This document shows positions 36,478 through 45,574 of a DNA stretch of 64,000 nucleotides, piece after piece. Numbering within the stretch: the first letter of the stretch is position 1; each line of letters starts with the position of its first letter. The DNA comes from Microvirga arabica (GTDB taxonomy: Bacteria > Pseudomonadota > Alphaproteobacteria > Rhizobiales > Beijerinckiaceae), in the NCBI RefSeq assembly GCF_016811235.1, contig NZ_JAFBID010000010.1:1-64000 (forward strand), given 5' to 3'. Both the position numbers and the translations under genes were made by a program. The notes beneath the pieces are model-generated. The model worked only from the letters and a program-made list of their open reading frames with translations, searched no databases and was not told the DNA's origin.

Positions 36478-38008
36478 TCACCAACTCCTCCTGACTAACC
36501 GAACGCAGGGTGAACCGGAAGACGGTTCCCCGATTGGGTTCCGACTCAACCCATATCTTGCCGCCATGCGACTCGACGATCGTCCTGCAGATCGACAGGC
36601 CCACGCCCATGCCATGCTTCTTCGTCGTGATGAAAGGCTGGAACAGCTGCTCCGCAATCTCGGGTGCGATGCCGGTTCCCGTATCAGACACGCTCACTTC
36701 GACAAGGCTCTCGTTGGGCACAGCCTGGGTCGCCACGATGAGCTCCCGTCGCGGAGCGTCCTGCATCGCCTCAATGGCATTGCGGATAAGATTGAGAAGC
36801 ACCTGCTGTACCTGAATGCGGTCTGCCAGAACCAGGGGCGCATCGGGATCAAGGCTGAAGGTGACGCGTACGCTCTTCTCCTTGGCGCCAACGAGGGAGA
36901 GGGCACTTGCCTCCTGGACGAGCTTGGGCAGGCTTTCAATGTGACGCTCGCTTTCGCCGCGAGCCACGAACTCCCGCAGGTGGCGAATGACCTGGCCAGC
37001 CCGCAAGGCCTGATCAGCGGCCTGGCTGACAGCCTCCTGAAGCATGGGCACCTCAGGCTCTTCCATGCGCTGCAGGATGCGACGTGAGCCCTTAAGATAG
37101 TTCGCGATGGCGGTCAGCGGTTGATTGATCTCGTGGGCCAGGGTCGAGGCCATTTCGCCGAGAGCTGTAAAGCGCGACATGTGCACGAGTTCGGATTGAA
37201 GCTCCTGAAGGCGCGCTTCGGTCCTCTGTCTCTCAGTCAGGTCGCGGATGAAGCCTGTAAAATATCGCTGGCCGCTCGACCGCATTTCGCCGACGGCAAG
37301 CTCCATCGGGAACGTTGAACCATCCTTGCGTTGCCCCACCACCACGCGGCCGATGCCGATGATCCGCCGCTCACCCGTCGAAAGATAGCGGTTCATGTAA
37401 TGGTCGTGCTGGTCCCGATAAGGATTTGGCATGAGCATCTTGATGTTTTGGCCCGTGACCTCGTGGGCCTCATAGTCAAAAAGGCGCTCGGCGGCGGCGC
37501 TGAAGAACTGAATGTGCGCCTGTTCGTCAATGACAATCATGGCGTCGGGCACCGTCTCCAGGATGGAACGCAGATGCGCCTCGCGAGTTTTCAGGGCCTC
37601 CTCGGCGGCCACGCGCTCGGTGATGTCACGCGTGACCTTGGCGTAACCCCGCAGTTGGCCTGCCTCGCTCCACAACGGAGTTGTGCTCACATGAGCGATG
37701 AAGCTCGTGCCATCCTTGCGAATGCGCGTGACTTGCGCCTCGAAACGACCTGTCTCACGGGCAATCTCCAGTTCCTTGTCCGCTTTGCCGTCGCTCATGT
37801 CCTGAGGAGGGTGGAAAACCGAGAAATGGCGGCCCAGAATCTCGCCCATTTTCCAGCCTGATATATGTTCGGCACCCGTATTCCAGCTGATGATGCGCCC
37901 ATCGTTGTCGAGCATGCAGATTGCATAATCTGTCACCGCATCCACCAGGAGGTGGAAATCCACATCCCGGTGAGGCAAGGGGGCAGGGTTGGAAGCCGGG
38001 CCGGTCAA
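36467..38008 (-). CDS. fixL: Oxygen-sensing histidine kinase FixL
   Basis: A 513-residue kinase with two PAS domains and a C-terminal kinase. The second PAS is heme-binding: the proximal His is in [12 protein letters not shown] and the distal IGIGR Arg follows, as in known FixL. The kinase has the H-box [20 protein letters not shown]-box [10 protein letters not shown] and G-boxes SDTGTGIAP and GMGVGLSI. No membrane helix is visible, so it is soluble. The TTG at 38008, spaced 8 bases after AGGAG, is preferred to a TTG at 38032 whose GGAGG is only two bases away. Oxygen binding to heme inactivates the kinase. Confidence 0.95.
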   Translation of the reverse strand: MTGPASNPAPLPHRDVDFHLLVDAVTDYAICMLDNDGRIISWNTGAEHISGWKMGEILGRHFSVFHPPQDMSDGKADKELEIARETGRFEAQVTRIRKDGTSFIAHVSTTPLWSEAGQLRGYAKVTRDITERVAAEEALKTREAHLRSILETVPDAMIVIDEQAHIQFFSAAAERLFDYEAHEVTGQNIKMLMPNPYRDQHDHYMNRYLSTGERRIIGIGRVVVGQRKDGSTFPMELAVGEMRSSGQRYFTGFIRDLTERQRTEARLQELQSELVHMSRFTALGEMASTLAHEINQPLTAIANYLKGSRRILQRMEEPEVPMLQEAVSQAADQALRAGQVIRHLREFVARGESERHIESLPKLVQEASALSLVGAKEKSVRVTFSLDPDAPLVLADRIQVQQVLLNLIRNAIEAMQDAPRRELIVATQAVPNESLVEVSVSDTGTGIAPEIAEQLFQPFITTKKHGMGVGLSICRTIVESHGGKIWVESEPNRGTVFRFTLRSVSQEELVNAE

Positions 38009-38147
38009 AAAGAGTTCTCCTGGATCGAGCAAGCCCTCCGCCGGAAGGACAAAGGTCCTCTAGCGAGAAGGCGTTGCTTCAATCTTGGTTCCTACCATAC
38101 CACCAGACGGCTTCCTACAGTCAGGCATGTCGCGGGAAATGAGCGGA

Positions 38148-39257
38148 TTATGGAACAAATCCGGCCGCCAAGGCTCCGAGCAGGGCCGCGCCCAGCAGAC
38201 TTGCGTCATGGAAACCGAGAAGAAGCCGCGACGGCTCTCCAGCCTCATGAATCCACAAAGTCGCGCCAAGCGTCACGAGTGACCAGCCCATACCCAGAGC
38301 TGCTGCCGAGGCCGAGAAGGAGCCGGTGGTGCCGGGTAGCAGGAGGAGGATGCCGGCAACAGCCATCATTGCGCCGCCGATCATAGTCCAACGGCTCGCC
38401 CGAACAGACCTGAAGCCGGCCAATGCCAGAGAGGGCGCATACATGGCGATCACATGCCCGGCGATGGTTTGGGGCACCGCGTCCGAAAGGCCGCAGCCGA
38501 TCATCGCGATGGGGGTGGCACCCATCAGGGCCGTCATGGCGAACCATCCGGCAGCTCCGATCAGGGTCGGCCAAAGGATCCGCCCCCACCCTACCACCAC
38601 CCCTGATTGGCGTTGGATGCTGCGCTGCCGATAGGGTAGGGCCGCGGTGACCAGGAGCGAGCCCACATGGGCCAGAGCAGCTGCAATCGCTAGTCCGACA
38701 GCGGCATTCGGAACCGCCAAGCCTCCCGCTATGTCGGCGATTGTTGGGGCAAGTAGGCCTGCCAGCGTGGCCGCACCGAATACCAGCAGGGTGGCGTTGG
38801 CGCCCCGTCCGCCCAGAGGCGCGGCCGCATGCCGGTAGAAGAGGCTGAATCCACTTGCGATGCCAAGCCAGAAAGATCCCAAGGCCAACGCTCCAAAATG
38901 CCAGTGCATCAGGGCCCATGCCAAGATCAGACCACCTGCAATGCCAAGGCTAGCCCCAAGGGAAAAAGCGGCTCGGCGGCCGATGGCATCGAGCAGAAGG
39001 GAGGCCGGCAGGCTGGCAAGAGCCGCACCCGCATAGAAGGCCGCATAAGGCAGCATGGCCCATGGGGCGCTCGGCGCAAGCGCCATACCTGCAGCCGGCA
39101 GAACGCTAAGGGTGAGCACTTGCGACAGCACCGACAGCGCAAAGGCAGCTGCCAGAAGCGCCGTTCCGCCATGATCAGGGATGCTGCCGTCGGAAATCGT
39201 CGGCGGACATAGACAATCAAGGTGGCCGGCCCGCGGCATGGTATTCGAGAGCGTCAT
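38148..39257 (-). CDS. MFS family membrane transporter
   Basis: A 369-residue, roughly 10-12-helix protein. It is alanine- and glycine-rich with an MFS motif-A-like DAIGRRAAFSLGASLG after helix 2, and paired helices throughout. No drug- or nutrient-specific motif is recognised. The start ATG overlaps the ccoS stop (ATGA), so it should be translated with the fixGHIS group. In other bacteria an MFS member (CcoA) imports copper for cbb3 oxidase, so copper delivery is an attractive hypothesis, but CcoA's Met/Cys copper motifs were not clearly seen. Confidence 0.75.
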   Translation of the reverse strand: MTLSNTMPRAGHLDCLCPPTISDGSIPDHGGTALLAAAFALSVLSQVLTLSVLPAAGMALAPSAPWAMLPYAAFYAGAALASLPASLLLDAIGRRAAFSLGASLGIAGGLILAWALMHWHFGALALGSFWLGIASGFSLFYRHAAAPLGGRGANATLLVFGAATLAGLLAPTIADIAGGLAVPNAAVGLAIAAALAHVGSLLVTAALPYRQRSIQRQSGVVVGWGRILWPTLIGAAGWFAMTALMGATPIAMIGCGLSDAVPQTIAGHVIAMYAPSLALAGFRSVRASRWTMIGGAMMAVAGILLLLPGTTGSFSASAAALGMGWSLVTLGATLWIHEAGEPSRLLLGFHDASLLGAALLGALAAGFVP

Positions 39258-39403
39258 GGCCTGATGTCGTCATCCGTGAGTACACGCAGGGCAGCACCTT
39301 TCACGTCGTCGTACTGGCCGTTCTTCAGGGACCAGAGAAAGGCCGCGAGTCCCGAAAGACCGAGGAGCAGAGCCATGGGAATGAGATAAAGCAGAACCTC
39401 CAT
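39254..39403 (-). CDS. ccoS: cbb3 oxidase maturation protein CcoS/FixS
   Basis: A 49-residue one-helix protein, MEVLLYLIPMALLLGLSGLA, then FLWSLKNGQYDDVKGAALRV, which is the CcoS/FixS signature (WxxKxGQYDDxxG). CcoS is needed for cofactor insertion into cbb3 oxidase. The upstream in-frame start is ignored because CcoS begins MEVLLYLIP. It begins 4 bases after the ccoI stop. Confidence 0.93.
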   Translation of the reverse strand: MEVLLYLIPMALLLGLSGLAAFLWSLKNGQYDDVKGAALRVLTDDDIRP

Positions 39404-39407
39404 GCAA

Positions 39408-41651
39408 TCAGGCTCCTTGCAGGGCCGAAGCAGCCGAAACGGGCTGCGGCGGCTGCGCGCTGGTGGATTGGCTGTTCCTGCCCCGTGCCCGCAGGGCATT
39501 CAGCGTGACCAGGCTCGATGAACCGGACATGGCAAGAGCCGCCAGAAGGGGAGTCACGTAGCCGAGGAAGGCCAGGGGAACCGCGATGAGGTTGTAGATC
39601 AGGGCCAGAAGCAGGTTCTGCCGCATGAGACCATGCGCCCGGCGGGCGATGGTCACGGTATTTGCGATGGGCGCGAGCTTCTCGCCAAGGAACACGGCAT
39701 CCGCCTGGGCCTGGGTCAGATCCGAGGCTGTGATGGGAGAAATCGAGACATCTGCTGCCGCAAGGGCTGGAGCATCGTTGAGGCCGTCGCCCACCATCAG
39801 AACCTTTCGACCCTCGGCCTTGAGCCCTTCGAGTACGGCGATCTTGTCCGCAGGCTTGGCGCCGGCTTTCCATTGCTCGATGCCGAGCATGGCGGCGATC
39901 GGCGCGACCGCCTCGGGCCGGTCGCCGGAAAGAATGCGACAATCGAGGCCAAGGTCCCGCAACGCCTTCACCGTGGAGGCGGCATCCGGGCGCAGGGCCT
40001 GACGCACGTACAGGATCGTGCGTTCGTCGCCACGGGAGAAGGCGATCACGGACACGTCAGCCTCTTGTTCGAGAGACTCCGCCAGGAGATCGGATGCGCC
40101 GCAATAGGAGGGGCTGCCGAGACGCAACTCCACGCCGTCCACGGTGGCACTTACGCCCTGGCCTGCCTCTTCGACGGCTCCCTCGTAAGGAGTGCGGAGT
40201 CTCGCTTCCTGAGCGACGGCAGTCGCAAGCGGGTGATGGCTCGACAGGGCAAGGCGCGCTGCCGATTCCAGCAGGTCCGGGCGGACCTTGCCCGCGTTGG
40301 CGACGCGCATGTCCGGCAGTGTCAGGGTGCCGGTCTTGTCAAACACGATCGTGTCAGCGGCTGCCAGGCGCTCCAGGGCATCGCCAGTGTTCAGGAATAC
40401 GTTGGAGCGGAACAGGGCTCCGGAGGCGACGACCTGAACCACCGGCACTGCAAGCGCCAGGGCACAAGGGCATGTGATGATGAGCACGGCCACCGCCGTG
40501 ATGAGAGCATCGTGCAAGGATGCGCCGGCGGTAACCCAGGCAATTGCGGTCAGCAGCGCCGCCAGGTGCACCACTGGTGCATAGGCACGTGCTACCTTGT
40601 CGGCAAGCTGTACATAGCGCGACTTTGCGGCGGCGGCGCTTTCGAGGAGGCGCTCGACCTTATCGAGAAGCGTCCCCGTGCCCGCTGCCGTCACCTGAAT
40701 CGTTAGCGTGCCGCTGTAGTTCAGGCTACCCGCATAGACCACATCGCCCGGCGTGCCGGGACGACGCACAGTTTCACCTGTGACAAGGCTCTCGTCGAGT
40801 TCAGAGGAGCCGGATAGGATAACCCCGTCGACGCCGACGCGCTCACCTGGTCGAACGAGGACGCGATCGCCCGGATTGAGAGCTGCCGTGGGTACGAGAA
40901 CCGGTTCGCCACTCTCATTGACCCTATGAGTCACCTCCGCCCTGAGCGCGGCGAGGTTTCCGGCGACGGCGCGGGTTTTCCGACGCATGGCCTGATCCAG
41001 GTAGCGGCCGCAGAGCAGGAAGAACAGCAGCATGACCACCGAGTCAAAATAGGTGTGCTCGGCGGAGTTGATCGTCTCGACGACGGACATCCCGAGCGCC
41101 AGCAGGATCCCGATGACGATCGGCACATCCATGTTGGTGCGGCCGTTGCGCAGGGCGCCCATCGCGCTCTGAAAGAAGGGCTGGCCGGCATAGGCCACGG
41201 CCGGAAGAGCGATGAGAGCCGCAAGCCAGTGGAAGAAGTCCCGGATCTCGGGCGTGATGTCGGTCACGTTGCCGGACCAGACGGATACAGCCAGCAGCAT
41301 GATGTTCATGGAGGCGAAGCCTGCCACCGCCAGGCATTTCAGCAACCACTTGGCGCGACGGGTCTCCTCTTCCTCCACGAGGCGGGCCTGGAAGGGGTGA
41401 GCCCTGTAGCCGAGCCGCTGCAGTTCCTCGACGACAGCCGCAGGGGACAGCTCCCCGTCCCGCCATTCAACGGCGAGGCGGTGATTGGTGTAATTCAGCC
41501 GCGCTTCGACCACGCCCGGCAACTGGCACAACCCACCCTCGATTTCGTCGATGCAGGCAGCGCAATCGATCCCCTCGATGGCGAGATCGAGATGGGCCGT
41601 GCCGTCATCCTGGCGCTTGACGTAGACGGAAAGGTCGAGGGTTTCGGCCAT
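39408..41651 (-). CDS. ccoI: Copper-exporting P1B-type ATPase CcoI/FixI
   Basis: A 747-residue P-type ATPase that supplies copper to the cbb3 oxidase assembly line. The N-terminal metal-binding domain has GIDCAACIDEIEGG, with a membrane CPC motif (ITCPCALALAVPVV), phosphorylation DKTGTLTLPD, HP motif SSHHPLATA and GDGLNDAPAL. It is in the usual fixGHIS order with ccoS following closely and fixH 12 bases upstream. Full length for the family. The name fixI is a synonym. Confidence 0.95.
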   Translation of the reverse strand: MAETLDLSVYVKRQDDGTAHLDLAIEGIDCAACIDEIEGGLCQLPGVVEARLNYTNHRLAVEWRDGELSPAAVVEELQRLGYRAHPFQARLVEEEETRRAKWLLKCLAVAGFASMNIMLLAVSVWSGNVTDITPEIRDFFHWLAALIALPAVAYAGQPFFQSAMGALRNGRTNMDVPIVIGILLALGMSVVETINSAEHTYFDSVVMLLFFLLCGRYLDQAMRRKTRAVAGNLAALRAEVTHRVNESGEPVLVPTAALNPGDRVLVRPGERVGVDGVILSGSSELDESLVTGETVRRPGTPGDVVYAGSLNYSGTLTIQVTAAGTGTLLDKVERLLESAAAAKSRYVQLADKVARAYAPVVHLAALLTAIAWVTAGASLHDALITAVAVLIITCPCALALAVPVVQVVASGALFRSNVFLNTGDALERLAAADTIVFDKTGTLTLPDMRVANAGKVRPDLLESAARLALSSHHPLATAVAQEARLRTPYEGAVEEAGQGVSATVDGVELRLGSPSYCGASDLLAESLEQEADVSVIAFSRGDERTILYVRQALRPDAASTVKALRDLGLDCRILSGDRPEAVAPIAAMLGIEQWKAGAKPADKIAVLEGLKAEGRKVLMVGDGLNDAPALAAADVSISPITASDLTQAQADAVFLGEKLAPIANTVTIARRAHGLMRQNLLLALIYNLIAVPLAFLGYVTPLLAALAMSGSSSLVTLNALRARGRNSQSTSAQPPQPVSAASALQGA

Positions 41652-41663
41652 CGGACAGAATCC

Positions 41664-42161
41664 TTAGAGCGAGACGCGGCTCTTGGAACGGAAGACGGTT
41701 TCCGTCTCGCGCTTCAGACCGATGACGAGGTCCCATGGGCCTTTCGGCATGGGGGTGAGGCTCTTGAACTGGCCAGGAGTCAGCTCCACGAACTCCACCA
41801 GCAGATCGCGGCGTTTGTCGGTAGGATGGGCAAGGCGCACCTCGGCGACGAGACCGGGCAGCGCCTGCCCCTGGGTATCCCGCGCAGTGATGATCACGCC
41901 AGGATTGTCGCCGCGCTGAAGTGTGGCTTCGACCGACCAGTGGCGCGCATCCTGGGCCTGAGCGGCTGCAATGTCGTTCTTGAACGACAGCCCCGCCTTG
42001 TAGGAGCTCTCCGTTTCCACGCCGCTGAAGCTCGAGAGGGCAACCCGAACCATGTAGAAGTTCATGGCGAAGACGATACCGAAGAAGCCGAGGAAGTAGA
42101 TCAGGACCGTGCGTCCGGTGATCGGCCTGGGAGCCCGGGTTGTGGTGGCAATGGAAGACAT
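41664..42161 (-). CDS. fixH: FixH family cbb3 assembly protein
   Basis: A 165-residue protein: one N-terminal membrane helix (LIYFLGFFGIVFAMNFYMVR) followed by a periplasmic beta-rich domain carrying FSGVETESSYKAGLSF, the FixH/CcoH hallmark, and PMPKGPWDLVI. CcoH/FixH is needed for stable cbb3 assembly. It lies between fixG (11 bases) and ccoI. Confidence 0.92.
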   Translation of the reverse strand: MSSIATTTRAPRPITGRTVLIYFLGFFGIVFAMNFYMVRVALSSFSGVETESSYKAGLSFKNDIAAAQAQDARHWSVEATLQRGDNPGVIITARDTQGQALPGLVAEVRLAHPTDKRRDLLVEFVELTPGQFKSLTPMPKGPWDLVIGLKRETETVFRSKSRVSL

Positions 42162-42172
42162 GGCATCGATCC

Positions 42173-43654
42173 TTAAGGGGCCTTGAAGTGATCGCTCGTG
42201 GCGGCTTTGTCGCCATTGGAGAGATCGGTCAGGATGAACTGGAGATCCGTCGAGGAGGACGCGGCTGAAGCCGTGTCGGTGACGAGCACACGGGCCTCCA
42301 GGGTTTGATCCGGGCCGACGGTGACAATGGCGCGGCCCTGCTGATCGAGCTCTCCGCCGATAATGTCGATCTTGGCATCAATCAGACCCTCAACCGTGAG
42401 GGCATAGCGGCGTTCGTCGAGATGCTTGTTGGCGACCCGGATCGTGAAGCCGTTGCGGATCGAGCCATCGGAGAGGCGCACGAAGAGCGGGTTCCGGTCG
42501 TGCATCACGCTCAAGTAGATGTTCTGCCGCAGGGCCAGAGATGTGATCATGATAGCCCCGACCAGAGCGATGATGCCGGCATAGAAGAGGGTGCGGGCAC
42601 GTACGATGCGGCGCACCTCCGGACGGCCCTCCATGCGAGCCTTGACGTTCATATCCGTGTCATAGGCGATCAGGCCCTGCGGGCGGCCAATCTTGTCCAT
42701 GACGTTGTCGCAGGCATCCATGCAGAGGCCGCACTGGATGCAGTCGAGCTGAAGGCCCTTGCGGATGTCGACGCCAGTGGGGCAGACGTTGACGCATTGG
42801 TTGCAATCGATGCAGTCGCCGGCCGGAAGGCCTTGCAGCTTCAGTACCTCGTTCTTCTTCACCGAACCGCGCGGCTCACCCCGGTCGTAGCGATAGGTGA
42901 CGTTCAGGGCGTACTCGTCCGTGAGCGCAGCCTGGATGCGCGGCCAGGGGCACATGTAGGTGCAAACCTGCTCGCGCATGAACCCGGCGAGCGTATAGGT
43001 CGTGAAAGTGAGAATGCCGATCCAGACATAGGCCAAGAACGGCGCCTGGAGGGTCGCCAGCTCGTAGACGAGCGTCGGCGCATCGGCGAAGTAGAGCACC
43101 CAGGCGCCGCCGGTCCACCAGGCGATCATGAGCCAGATGAAATGCTTCAGGCCCTTCTGGCCGGCAGTCTTGAGGGTGAGCTTCTGCTGATCCTTGCGCA
43201 TCCGGTCGCGGCGGTCGCCCTCGATCCAGCGCTCCACCGCGTAGAACAGGTCGGTCCAGACCGTCTGCGGGCAGAGATAGCCGCACCAGACCCTGCCAGC
43301 CACGGCGTTCATCAGGAAAAGCGCGAGCGCGGCCAGAACCAGGAGACCCGTGAGATAATAGACCTCCTGCGGCCAGATCTCGATGAAAAAGAAATAGAAG
43401 CGGCCATTGGCCAGGTCGACCAGGATGGCCTGGTCGGGAGCATTGGGGCCACGGTCCCAGCGGATGAAAGGCAGGAAGTAGTAGATACCGAGAGTGATGG
43501 CGAGCACGACCCATTTGATCGTGCGGTAGCGGCCCTTCACGGCCTGCGGATAGATCTGCTTGCGAGGTGCATAGAGCGGCGCCGCCTCGTCCGATGCGGC
43601 AGCTCCATGAGGATGGGTAAGGGGGGCGTCAGCCATCGAATCCGTCGCGATCAC
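42173..43654 (-). CDS. fixG: cbb3 oxidase accessory iron-sulfur protein CcoG/FixG
   Basis: A 493-residue membrane protein with several helices, CGYLCPQTVW, YMCPWPRIQ and two ferredoxin-type clusters: CIDCNQCVNVCP and CIQCGLCMDACDN. The C-terminus is an immunoglobulin-like FixG domain. CcoG reduces Cu(II) to Cu(I) for cbb3 biogenesis. It is first of the fixGHIS-MFS transcript, with a perfect FixK box starting 48 bases upstream of the start. Full length. Confidence 0.95.
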   Translation of the reverse strand: MIATDSMADAPLTHPHGAAASDEAAPLYAPRKQIYPQAVKGRYRTIKWVVLAITLGIYYFLPFIRWDRGPNAPDQAILVDLANGRFYFFFIEIWPQEVYYLTGLLVLAALALFLMNAVAGRVWCGYLCPQTVWTDLFYAVERWIEGDRRDRMRKDQQKLTLKTAGQKGLKHFIWLMIAWWTGGAWVLYFADAPTLVYELATLQAPFLAYVWIGILTFTTYTLAGFMREQVCTYMCPWPRIQAALTDEYALNVTYRYDRGEPRGSVKKNEVLKLQGLPAGDCIDCNQCVNVCPTGVDIRKGLQLDCIQCGLCMDACDNVMDKIGRPQGLIAYDTDMNVKARMEGRPEVRRIVRARTLFYAGIIALVGAIMITSLALRQNIYLSVMHDRNPLFVRLSDGSIRNGFTIRVANKHLDERRYALTVEGLIDAKIDIIGGELDQQGRAIVTVGPDQTLEARVLVTDTASAASSSTDLQFILTDLSNGDKAATSDHFKAP

Positions 43655-43701
43655 CAGAAAAACCGATGACGATGGGATACGACGCAGGCGCCAGCAGCGC
43701 C

Positions 43702-43715
43702 TTGATTCAAATCAA
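43702..43715 (-). promoter_or_regulatory. FixK/FNR box upstream of fixG
   Basis: TTGAT-TCAA-ATCAA is a perfect match to TTGAT-N4-ATCAA. Its centre is about 54 bases from the fixG start, so a class II promoter would give a leader of roughly 13 bases. Confidence 0.85.
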
Positions 43716-43718
43716 GCT

Positions 43719-43744
43719 GCGGCCGGAGGTTGCCCTCCGGCCGC
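43719..43744 (-). terminator. Hairpin between ccoP and the fixG promoter
   Basis: Perfect 11-bp arms GCGGCCGGAGG/CCTCCGGCCGC with a 4-base loop, 28 bases past the ccoP stop and 3 bases before the FixK box. No T-run follows, so it may only partly stop ccoNOQP transcripts before fixG. Confidence 0.55.
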
Positions 43745-43771
43745 CCGTCCACTCATCAGAGCCCTGATCTC

Positions 43772-44656
43772 TCAGGGCCGCTGATCTCCCCCCAGCGAAT
43801 GGACGTAGAGGGTGAGGGCCTTGATGGTCGTGTCGTCCAGGCGGCCGTGCCAGGTGGGCATCACCCCGCCGCGGCCGTTGTTCAGGCCTTCCACGATGGT
43901 GGCCTTCTCGGAGCCGAACAGCCAGATTTTATCCGACAGGTTCGGGGCGCCGAGTTCCTGCATGCCCTGGCCCTTGTCGCCATGGCAGGCGGCGCAGTTG
44001 TCGGCATAGACCTTGGCGCCGGCGTTCAGGTCGGCAGTCTTGTCCGTGGGAAGCCCCGACAGGGAGCGGACGTAATCCGCCACATGGGAGATCTCCTCGC
44101 GCTTCAGCATGCCGTCGCGGCCGAAGGCAGGCATGGTGCCGGAATGGCCCTTGTCGCTGGTGGAACGGGCGCCGTAGCGGATCGTGTGCTCGACCTGAGC
44201 CAGCGAGCCGCCCCAGAGCCAGTCGTCGTCGTTCAGGTTCGGATAGCCTTTGGCGCCGGCGCCGCCTGCGCCGTGACAGGGGGCGCAGTTATCGCCGAAG
44301 GAAGCCTTGCCCTGGGCCCGCGCGAAGGCGAACATCTCCGGATCCTGCTTGATCTCGTCGAGCGAGCTGGCGGCAAGCTTTGCCGTCATGCCGGAGCGCT
44401 GCTGCTTGAGGGCAGCGAGATCGACCTCGACCGCCTCTCGCGACTGCCATCCGAGAACGCCCTTGGTGTAGGAGGAGACCAGAGGAATGGCCGGATAGGC
44501 AATGGCGTAGAGCACCGACCAGAAGATCGTCAGGTAGAAGGTCCACAGCCACCAGCGCGGCAGCGGATTGTTGAGCTCCTGGATGTCGTCCCAGGTGTGC
44601 CCCGTTGTGGTCACGCCCGTGACGGCATCGACCTGTTCGTGAGACTCATGAGCCAT
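43772..44656 (-). CDS. ccoP: cbb3 cytochrome oxidase diheme subunit CcoP
   Basis: A 294-residue membrane-anchored cytochrome c. The N-terminal helix (WWLWTFYLTIFWSVLYAIAY) follows DDIQELNNPLPR, the CcoP signature, and two periplasmic hemes are marked by CAPCH and CAACH. It transfers electrons to CcoO/CcoN. ATG 44656 (MAHESHEQVDAVTG) is chosen; a longer frame exists. It lies 4 bases after ccoQ. Confidence 0.95.
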   Translation of the reverse strand: MAHESHEQVDAVTGVTTTGHTWDDIQELNNPLPRWWLWTFYLTIFWSVLYAIAYPAIPLVSSYTKGVLGWQSREAVEVDLAALKQQRSGMTAKLAASSLDEIKQDPEMFAFARAQGKASFGDNCAPCHGAGGAGAKGYPNLNDDDWLWGGSLAQVEHTIRYGARSTSDKGHSGTMPAFGRDGMLKREEISHVADYVRSLSGLPTDKTADLNAGAKVYADNCAACHGDKGQGMQELGAPNLSDKIWLFGSEKATIVEGLNNGRGGVMPTWHGRLDDTTIKALTLYVHSLGGDQRP

Positions 44657-44660
44657 GGGA

Positions 44661-44816
44661 TCAATCCTCCTGGAGAGGCATGCGGGAGGCCTCATCGAAG
44701 CGGTCCTTCCGGGAAGGGGCGAGGGCGTAGACCAGCACCGTCAGGAAGGCCCCGACGAAGTACAGGAGCCCCCAGGTCTGGGCGAATTCGGCAAAGAACT
44801 TGTATGCGGCTGGCAT
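44661..44816 (-). CDS. ccoQ: cbb3 oxidase small subunit CcoQ
   Basis: A 51-residue protein starting MPAAYKFFAEFAQTWGLLYF, one helix (LLYFVGAFLTVLVYALAP) and the SRKDRFDEASRMPLQED tail. The position between ccoO and ccoP and the length identify it as CcoQ/FixQ, which stabilises the complex. It is 12 bases after ccoO. Confidence 0.93.
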   Translation of the reverse strand: MPAAYKFFAEFAQTWGLLYFVGAFLTVLVYALAPSRKDRFDEASRMPLQED

Positions 44817-44828
44817 GATCGTCGGTCC

Positions 44829-45563
44829 TCAGCGCACGTTGGCCTTGTTGTCGTAGAGCTTGAAGTCGACCTGCGTGCCGAGCATCTGCAGGTAGGCAAT
44901 CAGAGCATCCGCTTCGGTGACCTTCTGCGGGTTGCCGTCGAAATTGCGCGACTGAGCGTTTGGGTAGCGCTGGGCGAGATCGGCCGTGTTCGGATCGTCC
45001 GCATTGGCCTGGGTGCGGATGTCGTTCTCGGCTTTCTTGACCATCTCTTCGCTATAGGGGACTCCAAGAGTCGCCTGAACCTTCAGGTCCTGGGCGATAG
45101 CCTTTGCGTCGAGTTCGTTCTGCTCGAGCCAAGGGTAGCTCGGCATGATCGAGCCGGGCACCACCGCGCGGGGATCCTTCAGGTGGTCCCGGTGCCAGTC
45201 GTCGGAATACTTGTTCCCGAGTCGGGCGAGATCCGGGCCGGTGCGCTTGGAACCCCACTGGAACGGCCGGTCGTACATGCTCTCGGCCGCCAGGGAGTAG
45301 TGGCCGTAGCGCTCCACCTCGTCACGCAGGGGGCGAACCATCTGGCTGTGGCAGTTGTAACAGCCTTCGCGCACGTAGATATTGCGGCCGGCCAGCTCGA
45401 GGGGGGTGTAGGGCCGGATGCCCTCCACCTTCTCGATGGTGCTCTTCAGGTAGAAGAGGGGCACGATCTCCACGAGACCGCCGATCGAGATGACGATCAG
45501 CACGCCGAGGACGAGGATGATCGAGTTGGTCTCGAAGATCTTATGACGGGACCAGAATGACAT
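44829..45563 (-). CDS. ccoO: cbb3 cytochrome oxidase monoheme subunit CcoO
   Basis: A 244-residue cytochrome: an N-terminal membrane anchor ([20 protein letters not shown]), [19 protein letters not shown] and the heme motif CYNCH, then the typical [15 protein letters not shown]. The axial Met lies in [13 protein letters not shown] 45563 is used although the frame is open further. It is 11 bases after ccoN. Confidence 0.95.
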   Translation of the reverse strand: MSFWSRHKIFETNSIILVLGVLIVISIGGLVEIVPLFYLKSTIEKVEGIRPYTPLELAGRNIYVREGCYNCHSQMVRPLRDEVERYGHYSLAAESMYDRPFQWGSKRTGPDLARLGNKYSDDWHRDHLKDPRAVVPGSIMPSYPWLEQNELDAKAIAQDLKVQATLGVPYSEEMVKKAENDIRTQANADDPNTADLAQRYPNAQSRNFDGNPQKVTEADALIAYLQMLGTQVDFKLYDNKANVR

Positions 45564-45574
45564 GGTCGTTTCCT

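Noticed and set aside
40926-42176. 416-codon plus-strand frame opposite ccoI and fixH
   Set aside because: Spans two real minus-strand genes and has no motif.
42305-43669. 454-codon plus-strand frame opposite fixG
   Set aside because: FixG iron-sulfur motifs lie on the other strand; this frame has no motif and no plausible ribosome site.
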